A DNA stretch of 64,000 nucleotides from Hordeum vulgare subsp. vulgare (GCF_904849725.1 NC_058519.1:19513267-19577266); one strand, 5' to 3'; positions 11,385 through 25,161 are shown, counted from the stretch's first letter. Notes: a model not told the origin generated them from the sequence alone. Numbers and translations are program-made.

Positions 11385-14300
11385 TCCATGCATAGATGTA
11401 ATCTCGACTAGAACACAAAAGATTTTGTGGGCGGTGATGTGCGTCTTGCTGCCCTCCTTAGTCTTTTCTTGATTCCGCGGTATTGTTGGATTGAAGCGGC
11501 TTGGACCGACATTACTCGTACGCTTACGAGAGACTGGTTTCATCGCTACGAGTAACTCCGTTGCTCAAAGATGACTGGCAAGTGTCGGTTTCTCCAACTT
11601 TAGTTGAATCGGATTTGACCGAGGAGGTCCTTGGATGAGGTTAAATAGAAATTCATACATCTCCGTTGTTGTGTTTGCGTAAGTAAGATGCGATCCTACT
11701 AGATACCCATGGTCACCACGTAAAACATGCAACAACAATTAGAGGACGTCTAACTTGTTTTTGCAGGGTATGCTTGTGATGTGATATGGCCAACAATGTG
11801 ATGTGATATATTGGATGTATGAGATGATCATGTTGTAATAGTTAATATCGACTTGCACGTCGATGGTACGGCAACCGGCAGGAGCCATAGGGTTGTCTTT
11901 AAACTAACATTTGTGCTTGCAGATGCGTTTACTATATTGCTAGGACGTAACTTTAGTAGTAATAGCATGAGTAGCACGACAACCCCGATGGCGACACGTT
12001 GATGGAGATCATGGTGTGACGCCGGTGACAAGAAGATCGTGCCGGTGCTTTGGTGATGGAGATCAAGAAGCACATGATGATGGCCATATCATGTCACTTA
12101 TGAATTGCATGTGATGTTAATCCTTTATGCACCTTATCTTGCTTAGAACGATGGTAGCATTATGAGGTGATCTCTCACTAAAATTTCAAGACGAAATTGT
12201 GTTCTCCCCGACTGTGCACCGTTGCGACAGTTCTTCGTTTCGAGACACCACGTGATGATCGGGTGTGACAGACTCAACGTTCACATACAACGGGTGCAAA
12301 ACAGTTGCACATGCGGAACACTCGGGTTAAGCTTGACGAGCCTAGCATGTGCAGACATGGCCTCGGAACACATGAGACCGAAAGGTCGAGCATGAATCAT
12401 ATAGTTGATATGATTAGCATAGAGATGCTTACCACTGAAACTATTCTCGACTCACGTGATGATCGGACTTGAGATAGTGGATTTGGATCATGTACCACTC
12501 AAATGACTAGAGAGATGTACTTTTTGAGTGGGAGTTCTTAAGTAATATGATTAATTGAACTAATTGTCATGAACATAGTCTAATGGTGTTTGCGAATTAC
12601 GATGTAGCTTGCGCTATAGCTCTACTGTTTTTATATGTTCCTAGAGAAAATTTAGTTGAAAGTTGATAGTGGCAAACTTTGCAGAGGATTGTCCTCGTTG
12701 CTGCGCAGAAGGCTTATGTCCTTAATGCACCACTCGGTGTGCTGCACCTCGAGCGTCGTTTGTGGATGCTGTGAACATCCGACATACACGTTTCTGATGA
12801 CTACACGATAGTTCAGTGCAAAATACTTAATGGCTTAGAAGCAAGGCGTCGAAGACGTTTTGAAACGTCACGGAACATGAGTGATGTTCTAAAGAGATGA
12901 AATTGTGATTTCATGCTTGTGCCCTTGTTAAGAGGTATGAGACCTCCGACAAGATTCTTTGTCCACAAAGTAAAGGAGAAAAGCTCAATCGTTGAGCGTG
13001 TGCTCAGATTGTCTGAGTACGACAATCGCTTGAATCAAGTTGGAGTTAATCTTCCAGATGAGATAGTGATGGTTCTCCAAAGTCACTGCCACCAAGTTGT
13101 GAGAGCTTCGTGATGACCTATAACATATCAAGGATAGATACAATGATCCTTGAGCGATTCGCGATGTTTGACACTGCGAAAGTAGAAATCAAGAAGGAGC
13201 ATCAATAGTTGATGGTTAGTAGAACCACTAAGTTTCAAGAAAGGCAAGGGCTAGAAGGGATACTTCGTGAAACGGCAAAACAGTTGCTGCACTAATGAAG
13301 AGACCCAAGATTAAACCCAAACCCGAGACTAAGTGCTTCTGTAATGAGGGGAACAGTCACTGAGGCGGAGCAATTCTAGATACTTGGTAGATAAGAAGGC
13401 TGGCAAAAGTCGAAAGAAGTATATTTGATATACATGATGTTGATGTGTACTTTACTAGTACTCCTAGTAGCACGAGGGTATTGGATACCGGTTCGGTTGC
13501 TAAGTGATTAGTAACACGAAATGAAAGCTACGGCATAAACGGAGACTAGCTAAAGGCGAGGTGACGATACGTGTTGGAAGTTTTTCCAAGGTTGATATGA
13601 TCAAACGTCGCACACTCCATCTACCATCGGGATTGGTGTTAAACCTAAATAATTGTTATTTGGTACTTGCGTTAAGCATGAACATGATTGGATCGTGTTT
13701 ATTGCAATACGATTATTCATTTAAAGAGAATAATGGTTACTCTATTTGCTTGAATAAATCACCTTCAATGGTTTATTGAATCTCGATCGTAGTGTTACAC
13801 ATGTTTATAATATTGGTGCCAAAAGATACGAGGTAATGATGATAGTACCACTTACTTGTGGCACTGCCGCTTGAGTCATGTTGGTATAAATTGCATGAAG
13901 AGGCTCCATGCTGATGGATCTTTATACTCACTTGATTTTGAATCACTAGTGACATGCAAATCATACCACATGAGCAAGGCCTTGTTTTCATTGAGATGAA
14001 ACAAGATAGTAACTTGTTGGAAGTGATACATTTTGATGTATGCAGTCCAATGGGTGCTGAGGCACGCAGTGGATATCATTATGTTCTTACTTCAATGACG
14101 ATTTGAGCAGATACAAGAGTATTTACTTAATGAATCACAAGTCTGAAATATTGAAAGGTTCAATTCTGTTTCAGGAGTGAAGTTCGTCGTAACAAGAGGA
14201 TAAACTGTCTACGATATGATCATAGAAATGAATATCTGAGTTACGAGTTTTGGTACGCAGTTAAGACAATGTGGAAAGTGTTTCACAGTTCATGCCACCT

Positions 14301-16315
14301 CGAACATCATAGTGTGATGATGTGTGTGAACGTCATAGCCACGCACTATTTGGTATGGTGCATGCTATGATGTCTCTTATCGAATTACCACTATCGTTTA
14401 TGGGTTATGCATTAGAGACAACCGCATTCACTTTAAATAGGGCACCGCGTATTTCCGTTGAGATGACACGGTATAGACTGAGGTTTAGAGAAATCTAAAC
14501 TGTCGTTTCTTGAAAGTTTGGGGCTTCGACACTTGTGTGAAAAAGTTTCAGTCGAATAAGCTCAAACCCAAAGCGGATAAATGCATCTTCATAGGATATC
14601 CAAAACAGTTGGGTACATCTCCTATCTCAGATCCGAAAGCAAAGTGTTTGTTTCTAGAAACGGATCCTTTCTCGAGGAAAGGTTTCTCTCGAAAGAATTG
14701 AGTGGGAGGGTGGTAGAACTTAATGAGGTTATTGAACCATCACTTCAACCAGTGTGTAGCAGGGTGCAGGAAGTTATTCCTGTGGCGCCTACACCAATTG
14801 AAGTGAAAGCTGATGATGGTGATCATCGAGCATCGGATCAAGTTACTACAAACCTCATAGGTTGACAAGGTCGCGTACTACTGCAGAGTGGTACGGTAAC
14901 CCTGTCTTGGAGGTCATGTTGTTGAGCAACAGTGAACCTAAGAGTTATGGAGAAAGCAATGGTGGGCCCGGATTCCGACAAATGGCTGGAAGCCATGAAA
15001 TCCGAGAGAGGATCCATGTATGAAAACAAAGTGTAGACTTTGGAAGAACTACTTGATGGTCATAGGACTGTTGAGTAAAGATGGATCTTTAAAAGGAAGA
15101 CAGACGATGATGGTGATAAGTCACTATTAAGAAAAGCTTGACTTGTCACAAAGATGTTTCCGACAAGATCAAACAGTTGACTATGATGAGACTTTCTCAC
15201 TCGTAGCGATGCTAAAAGTCTGTTAGAATTATGTTAGTAGTTGTTGCATTATTTATGAAATATTGCACATGGGATGTAAAAATATTGTTTCCTCGACGGT
15301 CTCCTTGAGCAAACATTGTATGTGATACAACCAGGAGGTTTTGTCGATCCTAAAGATACTAGCAAGTATGCAAGCTCCAGCGATCCTTCAATGGACTGGT
15401 GCAAGCATCTCGGAGTTGGAATATACACTTTGATGAGATGATCAAAGATTTTTGGTTTGTACAAGGTTTATGAGAAACTTGTATTTCCAAAGAAGTGAGT
15501 GGGAGCACTATAAAATTTCTGATAAGTATATGTGGTTGACATATTGTGGATCAGAAGTAATATAGAATTTCTGTAAAGCATACAAGGTTGTTTGAAAGGA
15601 GTTTTCAAAGGAGTACCAGGATTGCGCTACTTGAACATTGAGCATCAAAGATCTATGGAGATAGATCGAAAGCGCTTAATGGAAGTTTCAACAAGATCCA
15701 TGCCTTGACAAGTTTTTGAAGGAGTTCAAAATAGATCAGCGAAGAAGGAGTTCTTGGTTGTGTTGTGAGGTGCGAATTTGAGTAAGACTCAAAACCCGAC
15801 CCCGGCAGAATAAAGAGAATAGACGAAGGTCGTCTTCTATGCCTTGGCCGTAGAATCTGAAGTATGCCATGCTGGGTACCGCACCTGATGTGTGCCTTGA
15901 CTCAAAGTCTGTTGAGAGGTACAGAGAGTGATCCATGATTGAATCACTAGCAGCGGTCAAAATTTATCCTTAGTAACTGATGGACTAAGGAATTTTTCTC
16001 GATTATGGAGGTGGTTAAAGAGTTCGTCGTAAAGGGTTACGTCGATGCAAGCTTTGACACTAATCCGAATAACTATGAGTAGTGAAACGGATTCGTATAG
16101 TAGAGTAGATATTTGGAGTATTTCCGAATAGCACATAGTAGCAGCATCTATAAGATGACATAAAGATTTGTAAAGACCACATGGGTCTGAAAGTTTCAGA
16201 ACCGTTGACTAAAACCGCTCTCACGAGCAAGACATGATCAGACCCCATGACTATATGGGTGTTGGATTCGTTGGAATCACATGGTGATGTGAACTAGATT
16301 ATTGACTCTAGTGCA
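11385..16315 (+). pseudogene. Degenerate gag-pol interior of Angela-type element
   Basis: The region holds a leader (to about 12070), then gag and pol sequence with many stops and frameshifts. Recognisable plus-strand scraps match the intact copia pol at 31138-33795: the integrase zinc-finger end near 13860-13920, KVWGFDTCVKKF and KADKCIFIGYPK near 14510-14620, LSGRVVELNEVIEPSLQ near 14700, an RT part near 15180-15480 and an RNase H part near 15960-16200. No frame exceeds about 95 codons, so no protein is made from it. Confidence 0.75.
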
Positions 16316-16325
16316 AGTGGGAGAC

Positions 16326-18146
16326 TGTTGGAAATATGCCCTAGAGGCAATAATAAATTAGTTATTATTATATTTATGTGTAAATGATAATCGTTTATTA
16401 TCCATGCTATAATTGTATTGATTGGAAACAGAGTGCATGTGTGGATACATAGACAAAACATTGTCCCTAGTAAGCCTCTAGTTGACTAGCTCGTTGATCA
16501 AAGATGGTCAAGGTTTCCTGACCATAGGAAGTGTTGTCACTTGATAACGGGATCACATCATTAGGAGAATCATGTGATGGACTAGACCCAAACTAATAGA
16601 CGTAGCATGTTGATCGTGTCATTTTGTTGCTACTATTTTCTGCGTGTCAAGTATTTGTTCCTATGACCATGAGATCATATAACTCACTGACACCGGAGGA
16701 ATGCTTTGTGTGTATCAAACGTCGCAACGTAACTGGGTGACTATAAAGATGCTCTACACGTATCTCCGAAGGTGTTCGTTGAGTTATTATGGATCGAGAC
16801 TGGGATTTGTCACTCCGTGTGACGGAGAGGTATCTCGGGGCCCACTCGGTAATACAACATCGCACACAAGCCTTGCAAGCAATGTGACTTAGTGTAAGTT
16901 GCGGGATCTTGTATTACGGAACGAGTAAAGAGACTTGCCGGTAAACGAGATTGAAATAGGTATGCGGATACTGACGATCGAATCTCGGGCAAGTAACATA
17001 CCGAAGGACAAAGGGAATGACATACGGGATTATATGAATCCTTGGCATTGAGGTTCAAACGATAAGATCTTCGTAGAATATGTAGGATCCAATATGGGCA
17101 TCCAGGTCCCGCTATTGGATATTGACCGAGGAGTCACTCGGGTCATGTCTACATAGTTCTCGAACCCGCAGGGTCTGCACACTTAAGGTTCGACGTTGTT
17201 TTATGCGTATTTGAGTTATATGGTTGGTTACCGAATGTTGTTCGGAGTCCCGGATGAGATCACAGACGTCACGAGGGTTTCCGGAATGGTCCGGAAACGA
17301 ATATTGATATATAGGATGACTTCATTTGGTTACCGGAAGGTTTTCGGGCATTACCGGTAATGTACCGGGAATGACGAATGGGTTCTGGATCTTCACCGGG
17401 AGGGGGGACCACCCAGCCGGGAGGGCCCAAGGACCTTGGGGGTGGCGCACCAAGTAGGTGGGGTCAACCCATGGCTTTCTTGCACAAGAGAAAGAAAAAA
17501 CCAAAAGAAGAGAAAGAAAAAAAAGGAAAGGTGGGAAAAGAGAGAAGGACTCCACCTTCCAATCCTAGTTGGACTAGGATTGGAGGAGGACTCCTCCTCC
17601 CCTTGGTGGCGCAGCCCTTGGGGCTCGTTGAGCCTCAAGGCAAGCCTCCCCTCCCTCCTCCTATATATATGGAGCAATTAGGACTGATTTGAGACAATTT
17701 TTTCAAGGCAGCCCGACCACATACCTCCACGGTTTTACCTCTAGATCGCGTCTCTGCGGAGCTCGGGTGGAGCCCTGCCGAGATTAGATCATCACCAACC
17801 TCCGGAGCGCCGTCACGCTGCCGGAGAACTCATCTACCTCTCTGTCTCTCTTGCTGGATCAAGAAGGCCGAGATCATCGTCGAGCTGTACGTGTGCTGAA
17901 CGCGGACGTGCCGTCCGTTCGGCACTAGATCGTGGGACGGATCGCGGGACGGTTCGTGGGACGGTTCGTGGGGCGGATCGAGGGACGTGAGGACGTTCCA
18001 CTACATCAACCGCGTTCACTAACGCTTCTGCTGTGCGATCTACAAGGGTACATAGATCGGAAATCCCCTCTCGTAGATGGACATCACCATGATAGGTCTT
18101 CGTGCGCGTAGGAAAATTTTTGTTTCCCATGCGACGTTCCCCAACA
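16326..18146 (+). repeat. 3' LTR of Angela-type element
   Basis: 1821 bp, preceded by the purine tract AAGTGGGAGAC and ending in CCCCAACA followed by the TATCA duplication. Confidence 0.93.
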
Positions 18147-18151
18147 TATCA
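18147..18151. repeat. Target-site duplication TATCA, right copy
   Basis: Matches 9538-9542; together they fix the Angela-type element's boundaries exactly. Confidence 0.92.
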
Positions 18152-18408
18152 AGCATAGCATCATCAGGCATAGTATCAAGCATAGCATCAACAGGCATAG
18201 TATCAAGCATAGCATCATGGACAGCAGAAGTAGCATCATCAAGCACATGCGACATATCAAGATTTCTAGCAGGAGGCGAAGTCGCAAACTTACTCAAAAC
18301 TGAAGGTGAATCAAGTGCAGAGCTAGATGGCAGTTCCTTACCTCTCCTCGTAGTGGAAGGCAAGATCTTAGTTCTTGGATCTTTCGGATTCCTCATAGTG
18401 ACCAGCAC
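18152..18408 (-). pseudogene. gag: N-terminal piece of second Athila gag, separated by the copia insertion
   Basis: The minus-strand frame begins MLVTMRNPKDPRTK at 18408 and runs into the copia LTR. It is Ser/Thr/Pro-rich, then shows repeats of the type DAMLDTMP encoded by near-identical 27-base units. The same repeat type resumes across the insertion at the start of the 6992-9535 frame, showing that both pieces were one gene. The primer site at 18447-18464 lies just upstream, as expected for gag. Confidence 0.82.
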
Positions 18409-18446
18409 ACGAAAATCCCAAGTGACTCACAGAATATAGCTGTGCT

Positions 18447-18464
18447 TCCCCGGCAACGGCGCCA
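18447..18464 (-). other. Primer binding site (tRNA-Asp type) of second Athila element
   Basis: TCCCCGGCAACGGCGCCA on the plus strand is the same tRNA-Asp 3'-end sequence as at 5281-5298. The LTR edge TGATAACCCACAAG starts at 18476. Confidence 0.88.
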
Positions 18465-18475
18465 GAAAAAGGTCT

Positions 18476-18584
18476 TGATAACCCACAAGTGTACGGGATC
18501 GCAACAGTTTTCGAGGGTAGAGTATTCGACCCAGATTTGTTGATTCGCCTCAAGGGGAAACGAAAGAATATTCTCAAGTATTAG
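18476..18584 (-). repeat. 5' LTR of second Athila element, first part
   Basis: It begins TGATAACCCACAAGTGTACG after the primer site and is broken at ATTAG (18580-18584) by the third Athila-type element. It continues at 26757. The start resembles the LTR at 5310 for about 15 bases and then diverges. Confidence 0.75.
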
Positions 18585-20144
18585 TGCTACTGCGACAATA
18601 GACCTTCCCTGGAAACGGCGCCAAGAATCCTGCTGCTACGGCTACGCCTATAGGCACTTCCTTGGCAAATATGCAAAGGATTTCCCCGCGGCCTTGGAGC
18701 CTTGCGTTGGTGTTCCCTTGAAGAGGAAAGGGTGATGTAGCACAGTGGTGGTAAGTATTTCCCTCAGTTTGAGAACCAAGGTATCAATCCAGTAGGAGGA
18801 GCATTCACAAGTACCTGCACAAACACAAAGAGCTTGCACCCAACGCTATGAAGGGGTTGTCAATCCCTTATAGATTGTTTGCAAAGTGAGAACTGAAACC
18901 AAAGAGTAAACAAAGCAAAGTGAAAGTGAAAGTGGAAACGATAGTTGTGAATAGACCCAGGGGCCGTAGTGTTCACTAGTGGCCTCTCTCATGAAAGCAA
19001 GTAGACGGTGGGTGAACGAATTACTATCGAGCAATTGATAGAACCGCGCAAAGTCGTGATGTTATCTAAGGCAATGATTATATCTATAGGCATCACGTCC
19101 AAAACAAGTAGACCGATACTTTCTGCATCTACTACTGTTACTCCATACGTCGACCGCTATCCAGCATGCATCTAGTGTATTAAGTCCAAAAGAACAGAGT
19201 AACACCTTAAGCAAGATGACATGATGTAGATGGACAATCTCATATCTACGATAAAAGCCCATCTTGTTACCCTTGATGGCAACAACACGATGTGTGCCTT
19301 GCTGCCCCTTCTGTCACTGGGAAAGGTCACCACACGGCATGAACCCAAAACCAAGCACTTCTCCCATTGCAAGAATCATAGATCTAGTTGGCCAAACAAA
19401 ACCCCAAGACTAGGACAGACTTACAAGGATATGAAATCATGCATATAAGAAATCAGCAAAGACTCAAATATAATTCATAGATAATCTGATCACAAATCCA
19501 CAATTCATCGGATCTCGACAAACAAGATCATGGAGAACTTTGTATTGAAGATCCAATAGAGAGAAGAAGCCATCTAGATACTAACTACGGACCCGTAGGT
19601 CTGAAGTGGACTACTCACGAGTCATTGGAGAGGCGATGATGTTGATGTAGAAGCCCTCCAACTCCAAAGTCCCCTCCGACAGGGCACCGGGAAGGGTCTC
19701 CAGATGAGATCTCGCGGAAACGGAAGCTTTGCGGCGGCGGAAAAGTGTTTTTGTGGATGCCCTGACTTTTTCTGAGATTTTAGGGAATTTATAGGCCAAA
19801 GAGCTAGGGCAGGGGAGCGCCAGGGAGGCCACATGCTTGGTTGCCCCCCTGGCCGCGGCAACAGGGCTTGTGGGCTCCCTGTGGGCCCACTGCCTTGGCC
19901 CTCAAGCCACACGATCTTCTTCTGTTCTGGAAAAAATTATTTCAGGAATTTTATTCCGTTTGGACTCCGTTCCAAAATCAGATCTGAAAAGAGTCAAAAA
20001 CACAGAAAAAACAGGAACTAGCACTTGGCATTGGATTAATAAGTTAGTCCCAAAAAAAGATATAAAAGGTAAACAAAACATCCAAAGTTGACAAGATAAC
20101 AACATGAAACCATCAAAAATTATAGATACGTTTGAGACGTATCA
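18585..20144 (-). repeat. 3' LTR of third Athila element
   Basis: 1560 bp. Near its left edge it contains a primer-site-like motif, CCTGGAAACGGCGCCA (18609-18624). The purine-tract-like complement of GCATCCCCAAGCTTA follows at 20146-20160. Confidence 0.88.
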
Positions 20145-22851
20145 AGCATCCCCAAGCTTAACTCTTGCTCGTCCTCGAGTAGGGAAGTGATAAAGAATGA
20201 ATTTTTGATGCTTTCATGCTACCTAACAAAGATGTCCTTTGTAACTCCTCTTATGTGACGTGAATGTTCAGATCCATTAGATTCAAAACAATAGTTTTCT
20301 ATTGACGTGGAGACAATAATAATTCAAGCAAACTAGCAAGGTAATCATGAACTTTCAAAATAACAAGGTCAAAAGGCAGTTATCCCTACAAAATCATATA
20401 GTCTGGCTATGTTCTATCATCATTGCACAGCTAATTTAAATCATGCACAACCCCGGTATTGGCCAAGTAATTGTTTTCACACCTTTACTTTCTCAAACTT
20501 TTTTGACTCTCACGCAATACATGAGCGTGAGCCATGGTTTTAGCACTATAAGTGGTGTGGAGTGTGGTGGAGGTTGCAAGGCAAGCAAGGAGAAGATGGT
20601 CACATTGACTAGGCATATCAATGAGCTATGGAGGTGCTCATCAATAGATATCAACGTGAATGAGTAGGGATTGCCATACAAATGATGCACTAGAGCTAAG
20701 AGTATGTGAAAGCTCCTAAAGAAAACTAGTGGGTGTGCATCCAACTTGCTTGCTCACGAAGACCTAAGGCAATTTTGAGGAAGCCTATCATTGGAATATA
20801 CAAGCCAAGTTATATAATGAAAATTTCCCACTAGCTATATGGTGGTGACAAAACGAGAGACTCTCAATCATGAAGATCATGGTGCTTAATATGCACAAGT
20901 GTAGAAAGGTGGTAGCATTGTCCCTTCTCTCTTTTTCTCTCATTTTTTGTGTGGGCTCTTTGGCCTCTTTTATTATTATTATTATTATTTTATTTTATTT
21001 TATTTTTTGTTGGGCATCTTTGGCCTCTTTTATTTCCTCACATGGGACAATGCTCCATCAATGATGATCATCACACTTACAACTCAAAACTTAGAGCAAT
21101 GATGACTCTATATGGAATGCCTTCGATAGTGTACCGTGATAATGATCTAGCATGGCATAGACATTAATGGAAACATCATGCTAGCTATCTTATGATCATG
21201 CAATGGCAATGTAGAAGTGGTGGCACATGTCATGGTGGTAGTCGTATGGCAATATATCTTGGAATAGCTTTGAAAAAGCCATAGTAGGTAAGTATGGTGG
21301 TTGTTTTTAGGGAGGCTATATGGGTGGTTTTTGTGCACCGGCGAAAGTTGCACGGCAGTAAAGAAGATAGTTATGGTGGAAGTTGAAAGTGCATCTAAAC
21401 CATGGACTCAACATTAGTCATGAAGAACTCATATACTTGTTGCAAAAGTTTTAGTAGTAATCGGAAGAAAGCATTCAACGCATACTCCTAGGGGAAGGGT
21501 TGGTAGGTATAAACCATCGCGCGATCCCGACCGCCACACGAAGGATGACAATCAATAGACTAATCATGCTCAGACTTCATCACATAGCGGTTCACCATAC
21601 GTGCATGCTACGGGAATCACTGACTTCAACACAAGTATTTCTAGATCCACAACACCTTACTAATAGAACTTCAACATTACCACAACCACAACTCAAAACT
21701 AATTGAGATGAATCAAACTTCTCTAACTATTCAATGCACATGAAGGTGGAAGTTTTCATATCCCTTTGGATAACTACCCCTTTTGAGACTACTATCAAAG
21801 CATAGATCAACTACCAAGCCACGCACCGCTGTGCTCTAAAAGATATAAGTGACGCACATAGAGCAAAAGCAACTAGCTCAAAAGATATAAGTGAAGCACA
21901 TGTGAGCTGAATTGTCTAATCCAAAGGATATAAGTGAAGCTCGACAAAATCACGGTGAGTGCATGTCTCTCTCTCTATGTGTGCAGCAAGGATGATTGTG
22001 ACACAACAAAAATAAAAGACTCCTACGATACAAGACGCTCCAAGCAAAACACATAACATGTGGTGAATAAAAATATAGCCCCAAGTAACGTTACCGATGG
22101 ATTGAAGACGAAAGAGGGGATGCCTTCCCGGGGCATCCCCAAGCTTAGGCTTTTACGGCATCCTTGAATCAACTTGGGGTGCCTTGGGCATCCCCAAGCT
22201 TGAGCACATGCCACTCTTTATCTCTTGGTCCATAAGAACTTCACCCAAAACATGAAAATTTCACAACACGAAACTTAAACAGAAACTCGTGATAACATTA
22301 GTATAAGAAAGCAAACCACCACTTCCTTACGTACTGTAGCAAACTTAAATTCTACTTATGTTGATGTTGGGTTACTGTATTTTCAATCTTCCATGGCTAA
22401 TACCCCTCGATACTATCCCTAGTTTCACCAAAATAAGCAACCAACTCAACAAAAACAGAATCTGTTAACAGCACACCAGTCTGTAGAAATCTGTATACTT
22501 CGTATACTTATGGTACTTCACAAATTCTGAAAAATTACGAAAGCCTGAAGAATTTGCGTAGCAATCAACATAAAAAAGAATGAACTCAAAAGCTCTTACA
22601 GAAAAAAATGAAAATTCTTTTCATGAGGAGAAAGTTTCTGTCTTTTCCAGCATGACCAAACGATCATCCCCAAGACTAATCATAACGGTTTTGCTTGGCA
22701 CAAATGCAAAAAGAAACACAAAAAACACAATAATAACAGAATTATGAAAGTGTGGAAAACACAAAACAGAAAGAAAAAGGATATATTCATTGGGTTGCCT
22801 CCCAACAAGCGCTATTGTTTAACGCCCTTAGCTAGGCAAAAGGTGATGGAA
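20145..22851 (-). other. Noncoding 3' interior of third Athila element
   Basis: About 2.7 kb without a convincing gene. It contains GGCATCCCCAAGCTT-type motifs repeated near 20146, 22129 and 22188, whose complements are purine-rich. It also has a TTA/TTTTA microsatellite (20970-21008) and AT-rich DNA. Small frames here lack recognisable motifs. In autonomous relatives pol would lie between gag and this region. Confidence 0.6.
20970..21008. repeat. TTA / TTTTA microsatellite
   Basis: A run of TATTATTATT units passing into TTTTA units inside the noncoding part of the third Athila element. A longer partial repeat, GGCATCTTTGGCCTC, flanks it. Confidence 0.8.
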
Positions 22852-24905
22852 TCACGTATAGTCATCTTTGGTGCTCAAACCATAAGTAGCCCTCATCATA
22901 GATTCATAAGGCAATCTTATTTTCTTTCTGGGAAAATGCTCCATGCCCTTCTTGAGGGGAAATTGAAATCTAATATTCCCGTCCTTCATATCGATGATAG
23001 CACCAATAGTCCTTAGGAAAGGTCTACCAAGAATAATGGGACATGAAGGATTGCAATCTATGTCAAGTACAATGAAATTCACGGGTACATAGTTCTTATT
23101 TGCAACAATAAGAACATCATCGATCCTTCCCATGGGTTTCTTGACAGTAGAATCCGCAATATGCAAATTAAGAGAACACTCTTCAATCTCATGAAAACCA
23201 AGAATATCACATAAAGATTTTGGAATCGCGGAAACACTAGCACCCAAATCACACAAAGCATTGCAGTCATAGTTTTTTATTTTGATTTTGATAGTAGGTT
23301 CCCACTCATCATGAAGTTTTCTAGGTATAGAGACTTCTAATTCGAGCTTCTCTTCAAGAGATTTCATCATAGCATCTACGATATGAGCGGTAAAGGCTTT
23401 GCTTTGGCTATAAGCATGTGGAGAGTTTGCAATGGATTGCATCAAGGAAATGCATTCAAACAAGGAGCAACTATCATAATTGAATTCCTTGAAATCCAAA
23501 GTGGGAGTTTCATTACTACCCAAAATTTTCATTTCTTCTACTCCACTCTCCACACCTTTACCATCAAGATAGGTGGGCTCCGAATCATTTGGGCGTTTTT
23601 CAACCAAAGTGGATTCATATCCAGCCCCATCATCAATAGGTTTGACACGCGAAAACAAAGATTCAAGAGGAGTCACACCAAGCACTTTAAGATCTTCGTG
23701 ATTTGCATCACTAGAACGCACCCTTTTAAACCATTCATGCCTAGAGCGAATTTGGGCGGTTCTTTCTTTGCTCTCATTCATGGAGACACGCATAGCTTTT
23801 AAAGTTTCATCCAAGTTTACCTTGGGAAGAGCACATCTAACTTTCAAAGCATCAATATCACAAGACATCCTATCAACGCTCTTAGCCAAATCGTCTATTT
23901 TGAGTAGTTTTTCCTCTATGGACGCATTGAAAATCTTTTGAGAGTTGATGAACTCTTTCATATTACTCTCTAAATCAGAGGGTAATTTGTTGTGATTTCC
24001 ATAAGTGTTGTTGTAGGAATTGTCATAATTGTTAGAGGAGTTACTAGGAAAAGGCCTAGGAAAATAGTTTCCTCTAAAAGCATTGTTGTTGCCAAAATTG
24101 TTCCTACCAACAAAATTAATGTCCAAACTAGCGTTGCTACTCTCAATCAAGGAAGATAGTGGCATGTCATTAGGATCTAAATGAGCATTTATACTAGCAA
24201 CCAAATTCATCAACTCGTCCATCTTAGCACTAAGCGAGTTAATTTCTTCTATAGCGTGTACCTCTTTGCTAGCAGGTGACCTTTCAGTGTGCCACTGAGA
24301 GTAGTTGGTCATGATATTGTCTAGGAGTTTTGTAGCGTCTCCTAACGTGATTTCCATGAACGTTCCACCTGAGGCGGAGTCTAAGATATTGGAGAAGCGA
24401 AATTCAAACCAGCGTAAAAGATTTGTATAATCATCCACAAACTCAAGCCATGAGCGGGACAATTCCTAATCATTAACTTCATCCTCTCCCAAGATTGTGC
24501 AACGTGTTCATGATCAATTTGCTTGAAATTCATGATATCGTTACGTAGAGAGATAATCTTAGCCGGCGGAAAATACTTGGATATGTAAGCATCTTTGCAC
24601 TTATCCCAAGAATCGATACTATTTTTAGGCAAAGAAGAAAACCAAGTTTTTGTGCGATCTTGCAACGAGAAAGGAAAAAGCTCCAACTTAATCACATCAT
24701 TGTCCACATCTCTTTTCTTTTGCATATCGCAAATCTCAATGAAGGTATTGAGATGGGATGCGGCATCTTCACTAGGAAGGCCAAAGAATTGCTCTTTCAT
24801 AACAAGATTCAGCAAAGCTGTGTTGATTTCATACGATTCCGCACTAGTGGCGGGATCAATCGGAGTACTAATAAAATCATTATTATTGTACTCGAGAAGT
24901 CGCAA
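22852..24905 (-). pseudogene. gag: Gag-protease of third Athila element, one frameshift
   Basis: Two overlapping minus-strand frames. 24905-24381 holds the gag N-terminal part (FGLPSEDAASHLNTFIEICD, FPFSLQDRTKTWFSSLP, ISKYFPPAKIISLRNDI). 24462-22852 (536 codons) holds the rest of gag, an Asn-rich linker (NNYDNSYNNTYGNHNK), and a retropepsin-like domain with NALCDLGASVSAIPKSL and PIILGRPFLRTIGAI. A single frame shift in about 24381-24465, just after QIFYAGL, separates the two. No RT or integrase follows the protease. Gag would build the particle; copying needs enzymes from a partner element. Apart from the one break the gene is clean. Confidence 0.88.
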
Positions 24906-25161
24906 ACTTTGGTGTTTTCAGCCATGATGACTTCAACAAACCAACAAGAACACAAGCAACCAAGAAAACCGGCAAAGGAAAACAGCAAAAGGGAAAAAGA
25001 AAACGGCAAAGGAAAACGGCAAAAAGGCAAAAGGAAACGGCAAAGGAGAAAAGCAAATGAAAACGGCAAATGTGAAGTGGGGGAGAGGAAAACGAGAGGC
25101 AACTGGCAAAAAAAGGTAAATGCAAGAGATGAGTTTGTGACACCTACTTGGATAGATCTCC

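Larger units (their letters stand above)
9543..18146 (+). mobile_element. Angela/BARE/WIS-type Ty1-copia retrotransposon, complete but decayed inside
   Basis: An 8604-bp element with two long LTRs (9543-11366 and 16326-18146), both beginning TGTTGGAAATATGCCCTAGA and ending CGACGTTCCCCAACA. It is flanked by TATCA duplications. It has a degenerate primer site after the 5' LTR and a purine-rich AAGTGGGAGAC tract just before the 3' LTR. The interior is full of stops. It inserted into the 5' part of an Athila-type gag gene on the opposite strand. By eye the LTRs differ at only scattered positions, so the insertion looks fairly young although the interior is badly broken. That suggests the copied template was already defective and was mobilised in trans. 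Confidence 0.93.

Noticed and set aside
18588..18630. LTR edge at 18631 (and 25236) for the third Athila element
   Set aside because: ATTAG duplications at 18580-18584 and 26752-26756 place the edges at 18585 and 26751, so the PBS-like motif is inside the LTR.
19062..19372. Paired 66-codon frames repeated at 25667-25977
   Set aside because: They are the same sequence in the two LTRs of the third Athila element; no protein motif.
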